Shown piece after piece: positions 62,501 through 64,000 of a stretch of DNA of 64,000 bases. The notes below the pieces were generated by a model. That model had not been told where the DNA came from. It saw only the letters and a list, made by a program, of their open reading frames with translations, and did no database searches. A program made the position numbers and the translations under genes. The DNA comes from Thaumasiovibrio subtropicus (GTDB lineage Bacteria; Pseudomonadota; Gammaproteobacteria; Enterobacterales; Vibrionaceae), in the NCBI RefSeq assembly GCF_019703835.1, contig NZ_AP023054.1, positions 1,860,001 to 1,924,000 of the forward strand. Direction: 5' to 3'. Within the stretch, counting starts at the first letter, position 1; every line of letters starts with the position of its first letter.

Positions 62501-64000
62501 CTGCGACAAAGCGGACTTCAGTATCAATTGGGATCTCTACTCCGACATCCAGCTCTACCCACTCATCATTGAGGTTAGCTTCGATAATGCCGTGTTCTGG
62601 CGCTTGATCTAGACGCAGCGTGGGTTCTTCTCGCAATGAAACGCCAACAGTCTGATCTTCCTCCGCTTGAATGAAGATCTCTTCACCCGCGTCGGGAGCA
62701 TCGTTAACCGGATTGACGGTTAGGTCTAGTTGAGTTGCGACTATGTCCTCGCCATCCGTCACATCAAACGTGAACTCTACTTCACCATAGAAATTTTCAG
62801 CAGGAGTAATGGTATAGCTGCCGTCTTCATTCAACTCTACCGTCGCATTTGGATCATTGGTTTCTAGGTTAATCGCTGTTAGTGAATCACCATCGATATC
62901 AGAAGCATTAGCTAGCAGTTGCTCTTGCGAAATGGTGATGGTGTTATCTTCATCGACCTGAGCAGTAATACCCGATGTTTCAGGTGCGTCATTGACGGCA
63001 ATCACCTGTATTCCGGCGGTTGTATCTGCACTCGCACCCTCTTCATCAACAACAGTGACCTCGAGGTTAATAACGCCATTAAAATTTTCATTCGGTGCGA
63101 AGCTATAGGTGCCGTCGCCATTGTCGGTAAATGTGCCATCATCCCCGCCATAGCTCACGCTATCAACAAAGACATCCCCTTCCACATCGGAAGAATTCGC
63201 CAGCAGCTGTCCGTCAGAAATGGTGATGACACCATCTTCATCTACTTGATATGACGTTGCCCCCGCCACTGGCGGGTTATTTACCTCACCCACGGTAATA
63301 TCAATGCTGGCATCGACCGTATCCGTGCCATCACTGACGGTAAAGCTCATGTCGACGTCGCCGCTGAAGTTCTCGTTCGGCGCAAAGGTATAGGTGCCAT
63401 CACCGTTTTCAGTGAGTACACCTTCATCGCCCGTGTACGTCACAGATTCAATGCTAAGGTCATCACCATCGATGTCTGCTGAACCCTCAAGCAACTGCGC
63501 ATCAGTGAAGGTCAGCGTGCCATCTTCATTCATGGTGAAGGCTTGATCTTCAGCACTTGGTAAGTCGTTAACTGGGTTAACCGTAAGGTCGGCATTGGCG
63601 ACAATGCTGTCGGTACCATCGGAGATATCGAAGCTGATATCAATGTCACCATTGAAGTTCGCATCAGGAGTAATAGTGAATGAGCCGTCGTCGTTAACGG
63701 TCACTTGCGCATTGCCATCAACTGCGAGGTTTGAAGCAGTTAAATTATCCCCTTCTACATCCGAGGCTTGCGAGAGCAACTGCTCTTGGCTAAGGGTAAT
63801 TGACCCATCTTCATCAACGCTGTAGGCCAAGTCACCCGAGACTGGCACATCGTTGAGTGGCAAGACATCAATACCTGCGGTGGTCTCCGCCGTTGCGCCC
63901 TCTTCATCCACCACGGTGACTTCAAGTGAGACATCGCCATCGAAGTTTTCATTCGGGGCGAAGCTATAAGTACCGTCGCCATTGTCGGTGAAGATGCCGT
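47586..64000 (-). CDS. giant cadherin-like/tandem-95 repeat adhesin (5' end outside window)
   Basis: One frame stays open for over 5,470 codons and continues past the right edge. It is built from repeats of about 95 residues with the pattern N-D-x-P...E-D-G-x-x-x-x-x-x-x-x-L-L...S-D-x-D-G-D...N-G-D-G-T-Y-x-F-x-P-x-x-N-F-x-G. These are VCBS/cadherin-like folds that are Ca-stabilised. Non-repeat insertions are a DUF4114-like domain (about 59.05-59.58 kb) and a carbohydrate-binding-like domain (about 61.95-62.62 kb). The C-terminal 70 residues are acidic, Ser/Asp-rich and end GQFDDNF. I see no RTX nonapeptides (GGxGxDxxx) there. It is likely a surface or secreted biofilm adhesin, with its export signal and any anchor unseen. 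Confidence 0.88.
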   Translation of the reverse strand, partial: GIFTDNGDGTYSFAPNENFDGDVSLEVTVVDEEGATAETTAGIDVLPLNDVPVSGDLAYSVDEDGSITLSQEQLLSQASDVEGDNLTASNLAVDGNAQVTVNDDGSFTITPDANFNGDIDISFDISDGTDSIVANADLTVNPVNDLPSAEDQAFTMNEDGTLTFTDAQLLEGSADIDGDDLSIESVTYTGDEGVLTENGDGTYTFAPNENFSGDVDMSFTVSDGTDTVDASIDITVGEVNNPPVAGATSYQVDEDGVITISDGQLLANSSDVEGDVFVDSVSYGGDDGTFTDNGDGTYSFAPNENFNGVINLEVTVVDEEGASADTTAGIQVIAVNDAPETSGITAQVDEDNTITISQEQLLANASDIDGDSLTAINLETNDPNATVELNEDGSYTITPAENFYGEVEFTFDVTDGEDIVATQLDLTVNPVNDAPDAGEEIFIQAEEDQTVGVSLREEPTLRLDQAPEHGIIEANLNDEWVELDVGVEIPIDTEVRFVADEEALANGTHTTQIGTFDDNASVDDWGVEVDSHTREFTDGDLTVTVQSNDGPLGAWNGNTHIGHGIGDNDRQGLSGDEKLTISVEGQDINEINLHLDGVGGWFMEESKHFTEVEIKAFNDDGELIDSMTYHKDDRHSYETDYTLTVDEPVSYFELGTIQGNGTYVVQNMTVSQTCPDEAIFTSLGVDGTEVTETVSLNLHQGDTEIDLTADLPSLEVDGEAANQFASVVITEEELLAQATDIDSDELDIENLELVGENAEHATLTDNGDGTWTVTPEADFHGEIELGYQVTDGELTDSNIININFESVNDAPIVSGPIVLSTDEDNSITLTDEDLLANATDIEGDDLTISEVSYGGDDGQLTDNGDGTYTFVPNENFNGEVDLDFAVYDGTDITDNHIDLTVVPVNDVPDPGASLSAEMLMNGTMVIEAKDLLANASDVDGDILHIENLLLTDQTQGSLVDNGDNTFTFTPAEDFSGDVSLSFDVSDGLASASNTMDIEVVLTNEGPDVSGPIEATVEEDGTITLTQETLLANASDADGDDLAATNLVTNDPNAAVVQNDDGSFTITPSQDFNGDIDFTYDVTDGIETVVADLALTVTPVNDLPDVPDLVFNTQEDEALVVTEEQLLAQATDIEGDDLSVVNLTSNDPNATVEDNGDGTYTITPAQDFYGQVELSFDVSDGTDVVGANIDLNVEFVNDAPQAEPVSAEVEEDGTILVTQEMLLENATDVDGDFIIAENLATNDPNATVVDNGDGTFSVTPSPDFNGEISFSYDVSDGEASTQTSLNLSVTPVNDTPVGEDQAFTMNEDGTLLFTDEQLLAGASDIDGDTLSIESVSYSGEDGALVANGDGTYTFTPTEHFSGEVQLDFTVTDGIETVAQTLDVNVEAIADRPDLEITDGEGNAIPESGIVTDPDESIELNISAALVDQDLSETLTVEVGGVPEGSVISYDGDAVLDAQDNGLTSYADSEVTVTFQGEGAGFLNTVGYYKVDESGEIKDVELVYENASQGADGDLVPGESSFTFDLEEGESFNLFIVPNGFSHNDFDAMENGQFVFRDQDGNPATMDSTDPQLIFVGEDGSETVVQGQFGDAVFHGGTSENLNQDGIEHTRTSLNEDGEIVYGIEDLYNGGDMDFDDFNFTIDMGEVNTQIYQGEIEVGESGAFTLPTVAIDQTITLDLPEDFSGEFDIVVNATATELSNDDQSANVQTIHVDAREHAPESDSVSAQVEEDGSITITQEALLANATDLNGDDLTATNLSTNDENATIQDNGDGSYTITPSADFNGDIEFTFDVTDGEFTVATDLNLTVTPVNDAPEAQDQAFTMNEDGTLTFTDAQLLDGSADIDGDDLSVESVSYTGDEGVLTENGDGTYTFAPNENFSGDVDMSFTVSDGTDTVDASIDIAVGEVNDPPVAGATSYQVNEDSVITISNEQLLANASDVEGDVAVDSVSYSGSDGIFTDNGDGTYSFAPNENFDGDVSLDVTVVDEDGATAETTAGIDVLPLNDVPVSGDLAYSVDEDGSIILSQEQLLSQASDVEGDDLTASNLSVDGNAEVTVNDDGSFTITPDANFNGDIDISFDISDGTDSIVANADLTVNPVNDLPSAEDQAFTMNEEGTLTFTDAQLLEGSADIDGDDLSVESVSYTGDEGVLTENGDGTYTFAPNENFSGDVDMSFTVSDGTDTVDASIDIAVGEVNDPPVAGSTSYQVNEDSVITISNEQLLANSSDVEGDVAVENVSYSGSDGIFTDNGDGTYSFAPNENFDGDVSLEVTVVDEDGATADTTAGIDVLPLNDVPVSGDLAYSVDEDGSIILSQEQLLSQASDVEGDDLTASNLSVDGNAEVTVNDDGSFTITPDANFNGDIDISFDISDGTDSIVANADLTVNPVNDLPSAEDQAFTMNEDGTLTFTDEQLLEGSADIDGDDLSVESVSYTGDEGVLTENGDGTYTFAPNENFSGDVDMSFTVSDGTDTVDASIDIAVGEVNDPPVAGSTSYQVNEDSVITISNEQLLANASDVEGDVAVEKVSYSGSDGIFTDNGDGTYSFAPNENFDGDVSFDVTVVDEEGATAETTAGIDVLPLNDVPVSGDLSYSVDEDGSITLSQEQLLSQASDVEGDDLTASNLSVDGNAEVTVNDDGSFTITPDANFNGDIDISFDISDGTDTVVANADLTVNPVNDLPSAEDQAFTMNEDGTLTFTDEQLLEGSADIDGDDLSVESVSYTGDEGVLTENGDGTYTFAPNENFSGDVDMSFTVSDGTDTVDASIDIAVGEVNDPPVAGSTSYQVNEDSVITISNEQLLANSSDVEGDVSVDNVSYSGSDGIFTDNGDGTYSFAPNENFDGDVSLEVTVVDEEGATSETTAGIDVLPLNDVPVSGDLAYSVDEDGSITLSQEQLLSQASDVEGDDLTVSNLSVDGNAEVTVNDDGSFTITPDANFNGDIDISFDISDGTDSIVANADLTVNPVNDLPSAEDQAFTMNEDGTLTFTDAQLLEGSADIDGDDLSVESVSYTGDEGVLTENGDGTYTFAPNENFSGDVDMSFTVSDGTDTVDASIDIAVGEVNDPPVAGATSYQVNEDSVITISDEQLLANSSDVEGDVAVENVSYSGSDGIFTDNGDGTYSFAPNENFDGDVSLDVTVVDEEGATAETTAGIDVLPLNDVPVSGDLAYSVDEDGSITLSQEQLLSQASDVEGDDLTASNLSVDGNAEVTVNDDGSFTITPDANFNGDIDISFDISDGTDSIVANADLTVNPVNDLPSAEDQAFTMNEDGTLTFTDAQLLEGSADIDGDDLSVESVSYTGDEGVLTENGDGTYTFAPNENFSGDVDMSFTVSDGTDTVDASIDIAVGEVNDPPVAGATSYQVNEDSVITISDEQLLANSSDVEGDVAVENVSYSGSDGIFTDNGDGTYSFAPNENFDGDVSLDVIVVDEDGATAETTAGIDVLPLNDVPVSGDLAYSVDEDGSITLSQEQLLSQASDVEGDNLTASNLAVDGNAEVTVNDDGSFTITPDANFNGDIDISFDISDGTDTVVANADLTVNPVNDLPRAEDQAFTMNEDGTLTFTDAQLLEGSADIDGDDLSVESVSYTGDEGVLTENGDGTYTFAPNENFSGDVDMSFTVSDGTDTVDASIDIAVGEVNDPPVAGSTSYQVNEDSVITISNEQLLANSSDVEGDVAVENVSYSGSDGIFTDNGDGTYSFAPNENFDGDVSLDVTVVDEDGATAETTAGIDVLPLNDVPVSGDLAYSVDEDGSITLSQEQLLSQASDVEGDNLTASNLSVDGNAEVTVNDDGSFTITPDANFNGDIDISFDISDGTDSIVANADLTVNPVNDLPSAEDQAFTMNEDGTLTFTDAQLLDGSADIDGDDLSVESVSYTGDEGVLTENGDGTYTFAPNENFSGDVDMSFTVSDGTDTVDASIDIAVGEVNDPPVAGSTSYQVNEDSVIKISDEQLLANSSDVEGDVAVETVSYSGSDGIFTDNGDGTYSFAPNENFDGDVSLDVTVVDEDGAMAETTAGIDVLPLNDVPVSGDLAYSVDEDGSITLSQEQLLSQASDVEGDNLTASNLSVDGNAQVIVNDDGSFTITPDANFNGDIDISFDISDGTDSIVANADLTVNPINDLPSAEDQAFTMNEDGTLTFTDAQLLDGSADIDGDDLSVESVSYTGDEGVLTENGDGTYTFAPNENFSGDVDMSFTVSDGTDTVDASIDIAVGEVNDPPVAGATSYQVNEDSVITISNEQLLANSSDVEGDVAVENVSYSGSDGIFTDNGDGTYSFAPNENFDGDVSLDVTVVDEEGATAETTAGIDVLPLNDVPVSGDLAYSVDEDGSITLSQEQLLSQASDVEGDDLTASNLSVDGNAEVTVNDDGSFTITPDANFNGDIDISFDISDGTDSIVANADLTVNPVNDLPSAEDQAFTMNEDGTLTFTDAQLLDGSADIDGDDLSVESVSYTGNEGVLTENGDGTYTFAPNENFSGDVAMSFTVSDGTGTVDASIDIAVGEVNDPPVAGATSYQVNEDSVITISNEQLLANSSDVEGDVAVENVSYSGSDGIFTDNGDGTYSFAPNENFNGDLSLDVTVTDEDGAAAQTTADIAVIAVNDAPETTPVSATVSEDGVITITQDDLLANASDVEGDDLTALNLQTSDPNATIVQNIDGSYTVTPSENFNGEIEFTYDVSDGTDIVSTELNLTVTPENDAPSAPSLELLGEEDQVLVIDPAFIEEQSEDLDGDDVTLTNLIVKQPQNATIQVQPDGMYHLIAPQDFNGLVELAYQLTDGTETVEGSLNVDVIPVNDAPFTDGNAHLTTSEDGAFTFNADDMLNLFGDIDTEDLVVSRVITADGEDGGELTDNGDGTWTFTPTEDFAGTAGMQVVVSDGYEETTLEVPVFVRPVADGAVITTDHEGPLVFSEDSTGHLGLNVDLLDDSEVLSNLVMTGFPVGFVVSDGTNTVEITQEGQYIDIDDWDISDLALTPPEDFSGNFFITVTATTVDYGDESSSILTDPSESYADFKVEEGEEIILTADDLLEMAENTEPQDGDNVEFVHLMDDSQGSLIDNGDGTWTFTPADGFTGDLDFAYVIERDGELIDEQSSIGVVPQGELNPENQAPTVDAIAEASIDEGEAITFTAEELLAQISDLDGDAIDLESVQLISGQGLFEHNDDGTYSFTPAEGFSGQAQIGFVASDGSESVRSVVNIEVGEAGVESTPLLPDDDGAIVVSREDIMAAMNLSGDVNFDDVDYSGDQGTLIENDEDGWTFWPDDDFAGDLALDVGVDGAQPIEVNLDVLMESQQAPEATIATVDDEEPQVQAEANTAEDVSDVEDTADIEAAPGDEVRIAIPDEVVGNDAVESVEITGLPDGAEVSGALEVDGSHMVSGDLSQPLKVTFDSEFQGSSDVEFTGLDSNDIAVDGASATLTIDVDEAHEMKTTSATDDQSSYNSDSDSSGGGDWTSSDQSDVGVDVMDDSASFDQDAGLGNNQDHGQFDDNF
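50240..58560 (-). repeat. 861-bp tandem super-repeat inside the adhesin gene, about 9.7 units
   Basis: Each unit encodes three different 95-96-residue modules in fixed order: NDPPVAG..., NDVPVSG... and NDLPSAE.... Landmark positions such as the GTTGAC...TTAAC block recur at 50819, 51680, 52541, 53402, 54263, 55124, 55985, 56846 and 57707, exactly 861 bp apart. Units differ by only a few per cent, mostly at silent positions. A partial unit reappears at about 63.26-64.0 kb. Confidence 0.93.
59050..59580 (-). other. DUF4114-like domain within the adhesin
   Basis: The encoded stretch goes from NTVGYYKVDESGEIKDVEL, through FNLFIVPNGFSHNDF, to LYNGGDMDFDDFNFTI. The N-G-G-D-x-D-F-D-D ending is the hallmark of DUF4114, found in calcium-dependent surface proteins. 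Confidence 0.7.
61950..62620 (-). other. carbohydrate-binding-like insertion domain within the adhesin
   Basis: A 220-residue non-repeat segment (THTTQIGTFDDNASVDDWGV ... GHGIGDNDRQGLSGDEKLTI ... DEPVSYFELGTIQGNGTYV) breaks the run of modules. Its beta-sandwich-like pattern with a D-N-D loop resembles calcium-assisted glycan-binding domains. The exact family is not certain. Confidence 0.5.

Noticed and set aside
47989..63825. Many + strand and frame-shifted minus strand ORFs of 60-120 codons recurring every 861 bp
   Set aside because: They are shadows of the adhesin repeats: they recur with the repeat period, have no ribosome sites and biased composition.

Overview
The window looks like a chromosomal segment of a Vibrionaceae bacterium (Vibrio or a close relative). 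The evidence is a sedentary chromosomal integron with VCR-like attC sites and an IntIA-like integrase, metE/metR, a tRNA-Val cluster and Vibrio-type interspersed repeats. No species can be named from the sequence alone.

Bases 1 to about 21,660 are the attI-proximal part of a superintegron. Its integrase gene (intIA-like, + strand from 21188) is dead: it has an amber stop, a large internal deletion and a lost C-terminus. It still sits behind an intact LexA box. Nearly all cassettes run leftward (minus strand) away from attI. They encode a PD-(D/E)XK-like protein, a frameshifted TIR protein, a NERD nuclease-like protein, a macrodomain protein, a HIT hydrolase, a HEAT-like protein, an SDR, small membrane proteins, an exported acyl-carrier-like protein, two toxin-antitoxin pairs (one on the opposite strand) and several unknowns. 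Many attC positions are occupied by remnants of one IS110-family element of the kind known to target attC sites. Three copies (about 12.4, 13.5 and 14.4 kb) share the same internal deletion and are about 505 bp long, like a non-autonomous miniature element. One of these was later hit by an ISAs1-family IS (10-bp target duplication). A second ISAs1 copy lies at 2.2-3.4 kb. An IS3-family remnant at 17.6-18.3 kb has cut a cassette gene.

Bases 21.7 to 45.7 kb are an ordinary chromosomal backbone: metE and its divergent regulator metR; a DUF4250 protein; an HBM-type chemoreceptor; an MFS exporter with a divergent LysR regulator; a Tim44-like protein with an exported partner; an ArsR regulator with a small membrane protein; a YgiQ radical SAM protein; a DUF3080 lipoprotein; and glycerol catabolism. 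For glycerol, glpD follows an outer-membrane beta-barrel gene, and glpK overlaps the end of a diguanylate cyclase gene and precedes a VRR-NUC (FAN1-like) nuclease. Three tRNA-Val genes (GAC, GAC, TAC) close this part.

From 45.8 kb to the right edge there is a REC-TPR response regulator and, upstream of it on the same strand, the 3' part (over 16.4 kb) of a giant cadherin-like/tandem-95 adhesin. Its core is an almost perfect 861-bp (287-aa) tandem super-repeat present in about 9.7 copies. Its N-terminus lies outside the window.

The most novel signals are: (i) the attC-embedded, internally deleted IS110 family, whose outer end carries a Shine-Dalgarno plus ATG that opens into several cassette genes; (ii) a superintegron locked by a dead integrase; (iii) an exported ACP-like cassette protein lacking the carrier serine; (iv) the diguanylate cyclase/glycerol kinase overlap; (v) the 861-bp homogenised super-repeat.
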